Shown: one piece after another, positions 33,567-42,963 of the stretch
Numbering within the stretch: position 1 is the first letter of the stretch
Layout of the letters: each line of letters opens with the position of its first letter
DNA from: JANQJD01 sp965601685
Lineage (GTDB): Bacteria; Pseudomonadota; Alphaproteobacteria; Rhodospirillales; Rhodospirillaceae
Direction of reading: 5' to 3'
DNA length: 64,000 bases
NCBI GenBank assembly: GCA_965601685.1
Contig: CBFCWI010000001.1
Span: 1-64,000 of the forward strand
Program-made: the position numbers and the translations under genes
Notes under the pieces: model-generated
What the model saw: the letters and a program-made list of their open reading frames with translations, nothing else
The model's database searches: none
Told to the model about the DNA's origin: nothing

Positions 33567-34595
33567 ATGGCCCCCCTCATTCAGAAGAATTGGCAAGAAC
33601 TGATCAAACCTAATAAGCTGAGTGTTGCTGTCGGTACCACCGATCCGGTACGGCGGGCAATAGTCGTTGCAGAGCCCTTGGAACGCGGCTTTGGCATGAC
33701 ACTGGGCAATGCTCTACGGCGAGTGCTGCTGTCATCTTTACAGGGGGCAGCGGTGACCGCGCTTCAAATAGAAGGTGTGTTACATGAATTTTCATCCATT
33801 CCTGGTGTACGTGAGGATGTAACGGATATTATCCTCAGCATCAAGACTCTAGCATTGCGGATGTACGTTGATGGTCCGCGACGCATGATCTTAAATGCCA
33901 CAGGGCCAGGCGAGATCACTGCACGAGCGATTCAAGCTGGACCTGATATCGAAATCATGAATCCTGATCTGGTCATTTGTACTCTTGATCGGGCAGAGAC
34001 CATCAACATGGAACTCACAGCTAATAGGGGCAAGGGCTATGTGCCAGCCAGTCAGCATAGGACAGAAGATTCGCCTATCGGTCTGATTCCTGTGGATGCG
34101 ATCTTCAGCCCTGTGCGCAAGGTATCATACAAAGTGGATAACACACGTGTTGGCCAAGTTACTGACTATGATAGGCTTTCTTTGGTAGTAGAAACAAATG
34201 GGTCTATCTCGCCAGAGGACGCGGTAGCATTAGCAGCCCGCATTTTACAGGATCAGCTACAACTTTTTATAAATTTCGAGGATCCAAAACTGACTCCTGC
34301 GGAGGATCGGCGGGATGATTTACCTTTCAACAAAAGTTTATTGCGTAAGGTAGATGAACTCGAGCTTTCTGTCCGTTCAGCCAATTGTCTCAAGAATGAC
34401 AATATCATCTACATTGGCGATCTAGTGCAAAAGACGGAGACGGAAATGCTGCGCACACCTAATTTTGGTCGCAAGTCTCTAAACGAAATAAAAGAAGTGC
34501 TAGCTCAGATGGGTTTACACTTGGGCATGGATGTGTCAAACTGGCCGCCGGATAACATTGAGGAGCTAGCTAAAAAACTAGAGGAATCTTATTGA
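33567..34595 (+). CDS. rpoA: RNA polymerase alpha subunit
   Basis: 342 residues. The N-terminal assembly domain (GFGMTLGNALRRVLLSSLQGAAVTAL) and the C-terminal domain (residues about 255-335, with VRSANCLKNDNIIYIGDLVQKTETEMLRTPNFGRKSLNEIKEVL) are complete. It lies in the alpha segment between rpsK and rplQ, and its product assembles with beta and beta prime encoded elsewhere. Confidence 0.98.
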   Translation: MAPLIQKNWQELIKPNKLSVAVGTTDPVRRAIVVAEPLERGFGMTLGNALRRVLLSSLQGAAVTALQIEGVLHEFSSIPGVREDVTDIILSIKTLALRMYVDGPRRMILNATGPGEITARAIQAGPDIEIMNPDLVICTLDRAETINMELTANRGKGYVPASQHRTEDSPIGLIPVDAIFSPVRKVSYKVDNTRVGQVTDYDRLSLVVETNGSISPEDAVALAARILQDQLQLFINFEDPKLTPAEDRRDDLPFNKSLLRKVDELELSVRSANCLKNDNIIYIGDLVQKTETEMLRTPNFGRKSLNEIKEVLAQMGLHLGMDVSNWPPDNIEELAKKLEESY

Positions 34596-34650
34596 AGGTC
34601 TTATCAAGTGGGATGTGACGTAGAGGCAGGAAAAAAAAGGGGGTGTTGCC

Positions 34651-35073
34651 ATGCGTCATGGTAAACGTGGGCGTAAACTCGGTCGCACCGCAGGACATCG
34701 CGAGGCGATGTTCGCTAATCTTGCAGTGGCGCTGCTGAGGCATGAACAAATACAGACTACTGTACCCAAGGCTAAAGATCTGCGCCCAATCACCGAGAGA
34801 CTCATCACTCTGGGTAAACAGGGTGGGCTCCATCGCCGGCGCAGGGCGTTTGCCCGTCTGCGCGATCGGGGAGTAGTTAATAAACTGTTCAACGAACTGG
34901 CAGAACGCTATAGGGGGCGCGGTGGTGGTTATACAAGAGTCTTCAAGGCTGGATTCCGCTACGGTGATTGTGCACCTATGGCCGTGATAGAATTGGTAGA
35001 GCGGGATTCCCATGCAAAGGGGCAGGACTCTGGACCCTCCTCCGAGGAATCCACAGCGCCTGCTGCCACGTGA
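34651..35073 (+). CDS. rplQ: 50S ribosomal protein L17
   Basis: Last gene of the supercluster, 140 residues. MRHGKRGRKLGRTAGHREAMFANLA and the core through AVIELVERD are typical. A 20-residue Ser/Glu/Ala-rich tail follows, as in many alphaproteobacterial L17 proteins. AAGGGGGTG lies before the ATG, inside an A8-G5 run. Confidence 0.97.
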   Translation: MRHGKRGRKLGRTAGHREAMFANLAVALLRHEQIQTTVPKAKDLRPITERLITLGKQGGLHRRRRAFARLRDRGVVNKLFNELAERYRGRGGGYTRVFKAGFRYGDCAPMAVIELVERDSHAKGQDSGPSSEESTAPAAT

Positions 35074-35435
35074 ACACGTAAATTTGCTGTCTCCGCTGTG
35101 TACAGTCGCTATGTTTTCCTGGTTTTCCTGAGCGGCGCGAGTAGAAAGTGATAGGAAGCGTGTTTCTTTGATTCTGAGTCTGCTCATATCCTGGACCAGA
35201 TTCTGTATGCTGCGAAGTTAGCCGTATCCGTCTGTCCTCGCTTATCCAGCAGCTAGCGTACCTGGTAAGGGAATATAAAAATGGAGGCTAGAAACCTTGC
35301 GCTCACAGTTGCAATCGCAACTAAGGACATGCCCATCGATCCTTCTCAGGAGAGTGAAGGATAAGGATAAGAAGCATCTCTAACTGCCTGGTTCTTCAAC
35401 CGGAGTATGCTCTATCTGCTGAGTGAATGCTTAGC

Positions 35436-35460
35436 TTAAGAGTATAGTTTAAGAGTATAG
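35436..35460. repeat. 12-bp tandem direct repeat
   Basis: TTAAGAGTATAG occurs at 35436-35447 and again at 35449-35460, one T between. It looks like a slippage duplication in neutral sequence. Confidence 0.7.
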
Positions 35461-35726
35461 TTGTAGAGTCACTAAAACGGTGAAACACTGGGTGTGTGTG
35501 AGTCTTAAATGGCTGCTGCAGTGCTCCACTGGCGTTATGGTTATGGCCTGAGAGGTGCTCGCTCAGGGGTAGCTCCAAAAAATCTGCAGGCAAGAGGATG
35601 CAATCACAGGGGAGCATACAGTGGATTCTGATTTTTACGAGACTCGCCGGTCACCCTACTGGAATTGCCGATAATCTCCCTCTGGAGGCGTCGCTGTGGA
35701 GCCTGATTCAGAGGCCAGTCATTATG

Positions 35727-35746
35727 ATGTAGCCTTATGTAGCCTT
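35727..35746. repeat. 10-bp tandem direct repeat
   Basis: ATGTAGCCTT at 35727-35736 is repeated exactly at 35737-35746, about 90 bases upstream of tkt. Confidence 0.7.
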
Positions 35747-35834
35747 GCGTTGTCCCAGCTCCTGATCGCCTCTCCTTCTGGTGACAGCGGCGTTGGGTCA
35801 TTACGCTCTTTCAATTGACGAGGACACTGCGCCG

Positions 35835-37853
35835 ATGACCACGCAAACAGTTTCGACTACTCGGATCGTCCACGGCGATCTTGCTAATGCTATCCGCTTC
35901 TTGTCGATGGATGCCGTCCAGAAGGCAAACTCTGGCCACCCTGGCATGCCCATGGGTATGGCTGATGTCGCTACTGTACTATTCACCCGCTTTTTAAAGT
36001 TCGATGCTAGCGCATCACGCTGGCCAGATCGCGATCGCTTTGTTCTATCGGCCGGCCACGGCTCAATGCTGTTGTATGCACTAGCATATCTGACTGGTTA
36101 TCAAGATGTCACTCTCGACGAAGTCAAGAATTTCCGCCAACTCGGCTCTAAAACCGCTGGTCATCCGGAATACGGTCATGTTCTAGCTGTCGAAACCACA
36201 ACAGGGCCCCTAGGACAGGGACTTGCTAATGCTGTCGGCCTTGCTATAGCCGAGAAGATGCTTGGTGCTCGTTACGGAGCTGAGATAGTAGATCATTACA
36301 CCTATGTCATGGCCGGCGATGGCTGCCTGATGGAAGGGATCACGCAGGAAGCAATTTCGTTTGCCGGTCACCAGAAGCTCAATAAACTCATCGTGTTGTG
36401 GGACGATAACGGTATCTGTATAGACGGTAACACTGCCAAGGCTACCTCTGAGAATCAGCTCGACCGCTTTGCGGCCTGTCATTGGAACGTGACTTCTGTT
36501 GACGGTCATAACCCGGAGGAGATAGCGCGAGCTATTAGTGCGGCTCATACGTCTGAAAAGCCCACACTGATTGGCTGTCGTACAGTCATCGGCTATGGTG
36601 CCCCTACCCTGGCTGGGACAGAAAAAACTCACGGTGCGCCGCTAGGAGAGCAGGAAATCTCTGGAGCACGCAAGAATCTAGGCTGGCCATATGCGCCATT
36701 TGAGATGCCCTCTGCTATATTAGAGGAATGGCGAGCCGCTGGGGCACGCGGAGGTGCCGCGCGCCGGGCTTGGGAAGAACGGCGAGCTAAGCTCAGGGCT
36801 GAGGTTCGAGCGGAATTTGATCGTGTCTTAGAGGGACGTTTGCCGGTGGGTTGGCAGGTTAAACTCAATGTCTTAAAACAGAAAATGGTCACTGAGCGGT
36901 CATCAGTGGCGACTCGTAAAGCATCTGAGATGGTACTCAATGTGCTGGTACCAGCAGTGCCAGAACTGGTGGGAGGCTCAGCCGATCTGACACATTCTAA
37001 CCTCACGATCGTCAAGGACATGCCCATTGTCACGGCTGATACTGCTACAGGGCGCTACATACACTGGGGCGTCCGTGAACATGCTATGGCCGCTGCGATG
37101 AACGGCATCGCTTTGCATGGTGGGTTTATTCCTTATGGTGGTACTTTTCTTATCTTTTCCGACTACTGCAGGCCATCGATCCGTCTGTCTGGACTGATGG
37201 GACAGCGGGTCATTTATGTCATGACTCACGATTCGATCGGGCTCGGCGAAGACGGCCCTACCCACCAGCCAGTCGAGCATGTTGCCTCCCTGCGTGCGAT
37301 ACCCAATGTGTTAGTCTTCCGCCCCGTCGATGCGGTTGAGACGGCGGAATGCTGGGCACTCGCCCTAAAAAATGCGCACCAGCCATCTATTCTCTGCCTG
37401 TCGCGACAGAACCTACCAACTCTCCGCACTGAACATACAGAGGAAAACCTATGTGCACGTGGTGGTTACGTTTTACGGGAAGCCAATCAAGGTGGCAGCG
37501 GACGCAGGGTTACCATTTTGTCCACCGGTTCTGAGGCTGCAATTGCCATACAGGCCCGTGATAAGCTAGAGGCGCAGGGTGTGTCGACGGCAGTGGTGTC
37601 CATGGTCTGCTGGGAGCTGTTCGATAAGCAGACAGCTGATTATCGGGAATCAGTCCTAGGACGTGGTGGTAAGGGTACAGTCCGTGTCGCTATTGAAGCA
37701 GCGGGGAAATTTGGCTGGGAAAGATATGTTGGAATTCGGGGGGCTATCATCGGAATAGACGGCTTTGGCGCGTCCGCACCAGCTACGCAGCTCTATACAC
37801 ACTTTGGTATTACAACGGAGGCCGTCGTGAGTGCCGTTGAGGCACGTCTGTAA
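35835..37853 (+). CDS. tkt: transketolase
   Basis: Thiamine-diphosphate enzyme moving two-carbon ketol units in the pentose phosphate or Calvin cycle, 672 residues from the ATG at 35835 (GAGGAC upstream). An in-frame GTG at 35781 would add 18 unrelated residues. Visible: ANSGHPGMPMGMADV, the cofactor motif GDGCLMEGITQEA, YGHVLAVETTTGPLGQG, and the pyrimidine-domain GPTHQPVEHVASLRAIPN. It is followed 34 bases later by a Calvin-type aldolase, then by rpe. This trio is the sugar-rearrangement part of cbb clusters. Confidence 0.96.
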   Translation: MTTQTVSTTRIVHGDLANAIRFLSMDAVQKANSGHPGMPMGMADVATVLFTRFLKFDASASRWPDRDRFVLSAGHGSMLLYALAYLTGYQDVTLDEVKNFRQLGSKTAGHPEYGHVLAVETTTGPLGQGLANAVGLAIAEKMLGARYGAEIVDHYTYVMAGDGCLMEGITQEAISFAGHQKLNKLIVLWDDNGICIDGNTAKATSENQLDRFAACHWNVTSVDGHNPEEIARAISAAHTSEKPTLIGCRTVIGYGAPTLAGTEKTHGAPLGEQEISGARKNLGWPYAPFEMPSAILEEWRAAGARGGAARRAWEERRAKLRAEVRAEFDRVLEGRLPVGWQVKLNVLKQKMVTERSSVATRKASEMVLNVLVPAVPELVGGSADLTHSNLTIVKDMPIVTADTATGRYIHWGVREHAMAAAMNGIALHGGFIPYGGTFLIFSDYCRPSIRLSGLMGQRVIYVMTHDSIGLGEDGPTHQPVEHVASLRAIPNVLVFRPVDAVETAECWALALKNAHQPSILCLSRQNLPTLRTEHTEENLCARGGYVLREANQGGSGRRVTILSTGSEAAIAIQARDKLEAQGVSTAVVSMVCWELFDKQTADYRESVLGRGGKGTVRVAIEAAGKFGWERYVGIRGAIIGIDGFGASAPATQLYTHFGITTEAVVSAVEARL

Positions 37854-37887
37854 CCAGAAACAGACAAAAACAGGAGGAGATGATCCT

Positions 37888-38952
37888 ATGGCTTCGATTT
37901 CTCTGCGTCAGCTCCTTGATCATGCAGCCGAGTACAGCTATGGCATGCCAGCATTCAACGTGAACAATATGGAGCAAGTGCTCTCCATCATGAATGCTGC
38001 TACAAAATGTAACGCACCGGTGATCCTACAGGCTAGCCGCGGGTCACGTGCCTATGCTGGTGATATCATGATCAAACATATGTTTCAAGCAGCGCTAGAA
38101 ATGTATCCAGATATCCCTATATGTATGCATCAGGATCACGGGAATAGTCCAGAGACATGCTTATCAGCTATCACTAACAGCTTTTCATCTGTGATGATGG
38201 ATGGGTCGTTAGAGACAGATGCTAAGACTCCAGCCTCTTATGAATACAATTGTAAAATTACTGAAACAGTCTCTCATCTAGCACACATGGTGGGGGTATC
38301 TGTAGAAGGAGAGTTAGGTTGTCTTGGTTCGCTTGAGACCGGTAAAGGTGAGAAAGAAGATGGCCACGGTTTCGATGGGACTCTAGATCACAGCCAGCTT
38401 CTAACTGATCCCGATCAGGCTGTGGACTTCGTGAAGCAGACAAAGGTAGACGCACTTGCCATTGCCATGGGGACTTCGCATGGTGCTTACAAGTTTACAA
38501 GAAAACCAACAGGAGATATTCTAGCTATGAATGTAGTAAAAGACATTCATAAGCGTTTACCAAATACACACCTTGTTATGCACGGTTCTTCAGCGGTGCC
38601 GCAAGAACTGCAAGACCTGATTAACAAGCATGGCGGTGCCATGCCCCAGACTTTTGGTGTGCCAGTTGAGGAAGTCATAGAGGGTATTAAACATGGCGTA
38701 CGCAAGATTAATATTGATACCGATTGCCGTATGGCAATAACCGGGACATGGCGTAAGATTGCCTCTGAAAAGAGGACTGAATTTGACCCACGCGCTTTTA
38801 ACAAACCAGCTATGGAATCTATGCAAAAGGTTTGTGAGAATCGCTATGAAGCGTTCGGCTGTGTTGGCCAGGCGGCGAAAATCAAGCCGCTGCCGCTAGT
38901 GGAGATGGCAAAACGTTACCAATCAGGCGCTCTCAACCCGATGATCGCATAG
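37888..38952 (+). CDS. fba: class II fructose-bisphosphate aldolase, Calvin-cycle subtype
   Basis: Zinc aldolase of 354 residues from the ATG at 37888, decided by CAGGAGGAGA upstream; the longer in-frame ATG at 37831 lies inside tkt. Zinc-ligand segments are CMHQDHGNS, SVEGELGCLG and VMHGSSAVP, and NIDTDCRMA carries the phosphate-binding Asp. The sequence resembles CbbA enzymes acting on fructose and sedoheptulose bisphosphates, rather than E. coli FbaA. This supports a shared operon and pathway with tkt. Confidence 0.95.
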   Translation: MASISLRQLLDHAAEYSYGMPAFNVNNMEQVLSIMNAATKCNAPVILQASRGSRAYAGDIMIKHMFQAALEMYPDIPICMHQDHGNSPETCLSAITNSFSSVMMDGSLETDAKTPASYEYNCKITETVSHLAHMVGVSVEGELGCLGSLETGKGEKEDGHGFDGTLDHSQLLTDPDQAVDFVKQTKVDALAIAMGTSHGAYKFTRKPTGDILAMNVVKDIHKRLPNTHLVMHGSSAVPQELQDLINKHGGAMPQTFGVPVEEVIEGIKHGVRKINIDTDCRMAITGTWRKIASEKRTEFDPRAFNKPAMESMQKVCENRYEAFGCVGQAAKIKPLPLVEMAKRYQSGALNPMIA

Positions 38953-39267
38953 AGGCAATCAGTACAGAAGAGATACATTGCAGGTGTTCCCTGTGGAGAG
39001 GGGAACAGCAGCGCCTACTGGGGACTTGAGGGTACCTCACTTCGCATTCCGAGGCAAGCGCATGTAGTGGATCGCCTGGTGTTCTACAAAACACATGGAA
39101 TGGAGATGTTGGCCCTACGCATGAGCTAAAGGAAGCTCTGTCTGTGTTCCATTTTCTCTTAGGATTGTCATTTCTACTTCCTGAGCAGTGCCAAAGCGTC
39201 TTCACCAACGCCTAAAAGTATAAAAACAACCAAAAAGGAAAACGAAGGAAAACTAAGGAAACATCAG
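38953..39267 (+). other. spacer between fba and rpe
   Basis: 315 bases without a gene. A 7-bp stem TGTTCCC (38985-38991) / GGGAACA (39001-39007) lies 32 bases after the fba stop, without a T run. The last 50 bases are A-rich, with a TATAAA at 39219-39224. Three spaced copies of a GGAAAAC-like motif come just before the rpe ATG. Confidence 0.45.
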
Positions 39268-39912
39268 ATGACCATCAAGATTGCTCCGAGCATCCTTTCT
39301 GCTGATTTTGCCCGTCTAGGCGAGGAGATTCAGGCTGCTGATCGGGCGGGAGCGGACTATATCCACATCGATGTAATGGATGGACACTTTGTCCCTAATT
39401 TGACCTTTGGTCCACCGGTTATCAAGTGTATCCGGCCATGGAGTAGTAAGGTCTTTGATGTCCATTTGATGATAAATCCCGCACAGCCTTTTCTTAAAGA
39501 CTACGCTGAGGCTGGAGCTGATATCATCACAGTGCATGCAGAAGCAGATCCGCATCTTGATCGTAGCCTGCAATTCATCCATTCGCTTGGCAGAAAGGCA
39601 GGTATATCGCTGAACCCTCATACCTCTGAATCGATGGTGCAATACGTGCTCGACAAGTGTGATTTAATCTTAGTCATGTCTGTTAACCCCGGGTTCGGTG
39701 GGCAGAGTTTTATTGAATCACAGTTAGAGAAGATTCGCCGGCTCAGGACGATGATAGGTGATCGTCCTATTGATCTGGAAGTAGACGGTGGTATAAGTCC
39801 GGAGACCTCCGCTCATGTTGTTGCTGCAGGGGCTAATGTCCTGGTAGCCGGTTCAGCTGTGTTCAAGAGCTCTGATTATGCTGCCGCTATTGCGGCCCTA
39901 CGCAGAGCTTGA
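39268..39912 (+). CDS. rpe: ribulose-phosphate 3-epimerase
   Basis: Interconverts ribulose-5-phosphate and xylulose-5-phosphate, 214 residues, TIM barrel. APSILSADFARLGEE, HIDVMDGHFVPNLTFGP, VHLMI, MSVNPGFGGQSF and EVDGGIS contain the metal ligands and catalytic aspartates. AAGGAAAC precedes the ATG. With tkt and fba it could serve either the Calvin cycle (CbbE) or the non-oxidative pentose phosphate pathway. Confidence 0.96.
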   Translation: MTIKIAPSILSADFARLGEEIQAADRAGADYIHIDVMDGHFVPNLTFGPPVIKCIRPWSSKVFDVHLMINPAQPFLKDYAEAGADIITVHAEADPHLDRSLQFIHSLGRKAGISLNPHTSESMVQYVLDKCDLILVMSVNPGFGGQSFIESQLEKIRRLRTMIGDRPIDLEVDGGISPETSAHVVAAGANVLVAGSAVFKSSDYAAAIAALRRA

Positions 39913-40365
39913 AACAGTTTGGGGGGTGCGGTACAGTCTTTTATCCCAGCAGAATCCTGTTATTTAGGCGAGCCTTTCTTAAGAGAGCCTTTATTGCAAT
40001 CGGGAGAAAATAAATCTATCAAGATCATAACACAGAGAGAGGTAAAACAGTAGTGCTGCAGCTCAGCAAGACGTCTGAGCGTATCATTTCCTGATCGCTC
40101 CAACCTGTCACATAACGCGTTTAAACGGACCACCAGCCGGGTAGAGTGTGGTGTGCTCATCCAAAATATTATCCAGCAGCATTAGCTCACCTGCCGGGAA
40201 TGATTGGACGGGGTGGGCATATCTTCTGTAACGTACCCTAGATTCGCCTTTATTGCTGGAGTACTCAAGACTCCCGTAATGTCTTGCTGTGAGCTGCCTA
40301 CTCAGGCCACCTGTAGTGTTCTGTGGTCATAGCGAGAGATTAGCAGAGGATGAAATGCTGCCATT
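39913..40365. other. spacer between rpe and argS
   Basis: 453 bases with no supported gene. A minus-strand frame at 39960-40160 (66 codons) has no recognisable signature and I do not call it. In many alphaproteobacteria dgt lies upstream of argS; nothing like it is seen. No clear promoter pair for argS was found. Confidence 0.4.
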
Positions 40366-42126
40366 ATGAACGTCTTCAAGTATTGTCAGACAATACTGCA
40401 CACTGTGATCTCGGAACTCGCTGCTGGCGGTGAAATTCAGGTTTGTCTTGATATAACACGTATTACATGTGAAACTTCAAGAAATACAATCTATGGACAT
40501 ATTACAACCAACATAGCTATGGTCCTGGCAAAACCTACGGGTTTAGAATCACGTGTTCTTGCTGCAATGATTGCGGAAAGATTGGAAATTTTCTCTGAAA
40601 TAGCATCTGTTACTGTTGCAGGGCCAGGGTTTCTCAATATATGTTTTATTAATTCTTTTTGGCATGATCGCTTACGGGAACTTCTCATAGCTGGTATATC
40701 CTACGGAGATACTACACTAGGTGCTGGATACCAGGTGAACATAGAGTTCGTTTCAGCTAATCCAACGGGCCCCCTGCACATAGGCCACGGGCGTGGTGCA
40801 GTAGTCGGTGATGCACTAGCAGCTCTCTTAGAAAAAGCGGGGTACGCTGTAACACGCGAATACTACATAAACGATGGCGGTACACAGGTCGATATGCTCG
40901 CCCGTTCCACATACTTGCGATATCGCGAGGCCTTAGGGGAGGCTGTGCATAGCATACCAGAAGGTTATTATCCAGGAGCATATCTTCTGCCAATTGGAAG
41001 AGCCTTAGCCCGTCGAGATGGCAAGCGTTGGTTGAGTGTTTCAGAATCAGAGTGGTTAGAACCGGTGCGCGCCTTCGCAGTAGATGCAATGATGAATGTA
41101 ATCCGTGCTGATTTAGAGGCGCTTGGTGTACAGCATGATGTTTTTGCCTCTGAGAGGCAGCTGATCGCAGGTGGAGGCGTCGAGACAGCCGTCCGTCTGT
41201 TAGCCGAGCGTGGTTTAGTTTATGAAGGCATATTGGAACCCCCGATAGGTCAAGAAGCAGTAAGCTGGCAGGCACGACCGCAAGTGTTATTCCGAGCCAC
41301 TCATTTCGGGGATCACGTTGACCGGCCATTGAAGAAGGCAGACGGACACTGGGCTTACTTCGCCTCTGATCTTGCTTATCATCTGGATAAATATCACCGT
41401 GGCTTTGCCAGCATGCTTAACATCTGGGGGGCGGATCATAGCGGCTATGTCCAGCGGATGCAAGCAGCGGTGCAGGCGCTGACGAGTGGCCAGGGAAAAC
41501 TCGAGGTCAAGCTGTGTCAGATGGTGAATCTGCTAGACAACGGCCAGGCTGCAAAAAAAAAGATGAGTAAACGGGCTGGGACCTTTATCACATTGCGCGA
41601 GGTGATTGATCGGGTCGGGCGTGATGTTGTGCGTTTCATCATGTTAACACGTAAGAGCGATGCGCATCTTGATTTTGATTTTACCAGGGTGACAGAACAG
41701 TCACGTGAGAATCCGGTCTTCTACGTCCAATATGCCCACGCTCGTGCTTGTTCTGTATACCGTCATGCGTGTCTGCTTTTCCCGGATGTTGAATTCTCCA
41801 CGCAGAGATTGGCTGTTAGCGCATTACATCGCTTGACTGATCCCCTAGAGCTTGGTCTGATCCGGATTCTGGCTGGGTGGCCGCAGTTGGTAGAAGCAGC
41901 TGCGGAGGCGTATGAACCGCACAGAGTGGCCTATTATCTCTTCGAAGTAGCAGCAGCTTTTCATGAGCTCTGGAATAAAGGACAGGATTCCTCAGAGCTG
42001 CGGTTTTTATTAGCTGATGATCCCGAGTTATCTCAGGCCAGGCTTGCATTGGTACGTGGTGTGGCAACAGTTATAGAATCAGGATTAAGCATATTCGGGG
42101 TAGAGGCTGTTCAGGAACTGCGGTAA
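40366..42126 (+). CDS. argS: arginyl-tRNA synthetase
   Basis: Class I synthetase, 586 residues. The N-terminal additional domain is present, the HIGH motif appears in NPTGPLHIGHGRGAVVGDA, and the KMSK region reads KKKMSKRAGTFITLREV. The C-terminal anticodon-binding domain (YVQYAHARACSVYRH onward) is complete. It overlaps the next gene by one base (TAATG), the usual argS-SPOR pair of alphaproteobacteria. Confidence 0.97.
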   Translation: MNVFKYCQTILHTVISELAAGGEIQVCLDITRITCETSRNTIYGHITTNIAMVLAKPTGLESRVLAAMIAERLEIFSEIASVTVAGPGFLNICFINSFWHDRLRELLIAGISYGDTTLGAGYQVNIEFVSANPTGPLHIGHGRGAVVGDALAALLEKAGYAVTREYYINDGGTQVDMLARSTYLRYREALGEAVHSIPEGYYPGAYLLPIGRALARRDGKRWLSVSESEWLEPVRAFAVDAMMNVIRADLEALGVQHDVFASERQLIAGGGVETAVRLLAERGLVYEGILEPPIGQEAVSWQARPQVLFRATHFGDHVDRPLKKADGHWAYFASDLAYHLDKYHRGFASMLNIWGADHSGYVQRMQAAVQALTSGQGKLEVKLCQMVNLLDNGQAAKKKMSKRAGTFITLREVIDRVGRDVVRFIMLTRKSDAHLDFDFTRVTEQSRENPVFYVQYAHARACSVYRHACLLFPDVEFSTQRLAVSALHRLTDPLELGLIRILAGWPQLVEAAAEAYEPHRVAYYLFEVAAAFHELWNKGQDSSELRFLLADDPELSQARLALVRGVATVIESGLSIFGVEAVQELR

Positions 42127-42944
42127 TGCCAGGCATAGATGAGGATGACCAGGTCTTTGGTCATGTGAGTAGTAACAGCCGCTGTCTTAAGGTAGCCAAA
42201 GATACTCGTGATGCTGTCAAACTACATGACCGTGTGCACAGCCGTCGTGGCTCTCGCGACATCACGTTGTGGGTCATAATTTTTTTGCTTATCGCAGGTA
42301 GCGCTAGTGGCACTGGTTGGTATTTCTACAGCCGCTTTCCTCGCTCTGTCCAGGTGAGCATAGAAATACCAGTTTTACTAGCACCGCCTGAGGCTATTAA
42401 GGGCACGCCCGATCAAGACAAGCGGCTCTATCAGCGCCGTGGAGGGAAGGATTTTCTGCCGAAAGGACCGGCAGGTTTAGATTCCTCGCGTGACACGCCA
42501 ATGATTGTCATTCCAGTTGTTCCTACTCCTGCGCCGATCATAAGCGTTATATCTCCTACAATCCCATCAGGATTCATACTATGGACAGATGAACAGGTTG
42601 CATTTTTACATAGAAATATATTTAAGAGAAGAATAATGGAGAATACTGTGCACTCTGTCCCAGTGCCTCAGCTGGCTGCGCCCGCCGCATTACTAAGCCA
42701 TGCTCGTTTGCAGCTTGGGTCATTCAAAGATACTGGAGATGCTGAGAGGGCATGGGTGCAACTCAGGCACCGACACGGCGACCTCCTGAGTGGGATACAA
42801 CACATCATTGTGCCAGTCAACCTAGGAGTGAAAGGCACATGGTATCGAGTCTACGCTGGTCCCTATGACGACATACAGAGGGCCTTACTAGTCTGTAAGG
42901 CCCTTCATGAACGTAGCACTGGATGCCTCTTGGCTCTACAGTAA
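42126..42944 (+). CDS. membrane-anchored SPOR-domain protein
   Basis: 272 residues: a charged cytoplasmic N terminus of about 45 residues, one transmembrane segment (about 46-68), a proline-rich periplasmic linker, and a C-terminal SPOR domain (about 193-270, from ARLQLGSFKDTGDAERAWVQL to the end). SPOR domains bind denuded glycan strands at the septum, so a role in division is likely. The linker is less conserved-looking and shorter than in many relatives. The overlap with argS indicates co-translation. Downstream nagZ, the usual third gene, is absent. Confidence 0.88.
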   Translation: MPGIDEDDQVFGHVSSNSRCLKVAKDTRDAVKLHDRVHSRRGSRDITLWVIIFLLIAGSASGTGWYFYSRFPRSVQVSIEIPVLLAPPEAIKGTPDQDKRLYQRRGGKDFLPKGPAGLDSSRDTPMIVIPVVPTPAPIISVISPTIPSGFILWTDEQVAFLHRNIFKRRIMENTVHSVPVPQLAAPAALLSHARLQLGSFKDTGDAERAWVQLRHRHGDLLSGIQHIIVPVNLGVKGTWYRVYAGPYDDIQRALLVCKALHERSTGCLLALQ

Positions 42945-42963
42945 AAATACCTTCAAGTATTTT
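42944..42963 (+). terminator. weak AT-rich hairpin overlapping the SPOR gene stop
   Basis: AAAATAC (42944-42950) and GTATTTT (42957-42963) are exact reverse complements around a 6-base loop, and the right arm ends in four T. The stem is AT-rich, so termination would be inefficient. It begins at the last base of the stop codon. Confidence 0.35.

Larger units (their letters stand above)
35074..35834. other. 761-base spacer between rplQ and tkt
   Basis: No convincing gene. A small inverted repeat (ACGTG AA CACGT) overlaps the rplQ end without a T run. Further stems are ATCCTTC (35339-35345) / GAAGGAT (35356-35362) and CCTGAG (35547-35552) / CTCAGG (35562-35567). Two short tandem duplications are listed separately. 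Minus-strand frames at 35396-35617 and 35604-35801 show no family features. Confidence 0.45.

Noticed and set aside
34570..35187. 205-codon minus-strand frame
   Set aside because: Antisense to rplQ for most of its length, with no domain.
39960..40160. 66-codon minus-strand frame between rpe and argS
   Set aside because: Possible but unsupported: no homology recognised and no strong ribosome-binding site.
40757..41329. 190-codon minus-strand frame rich in Leu, His and Arg
   Set aside because: Lies wholly opposite argS, which is a clear gene.
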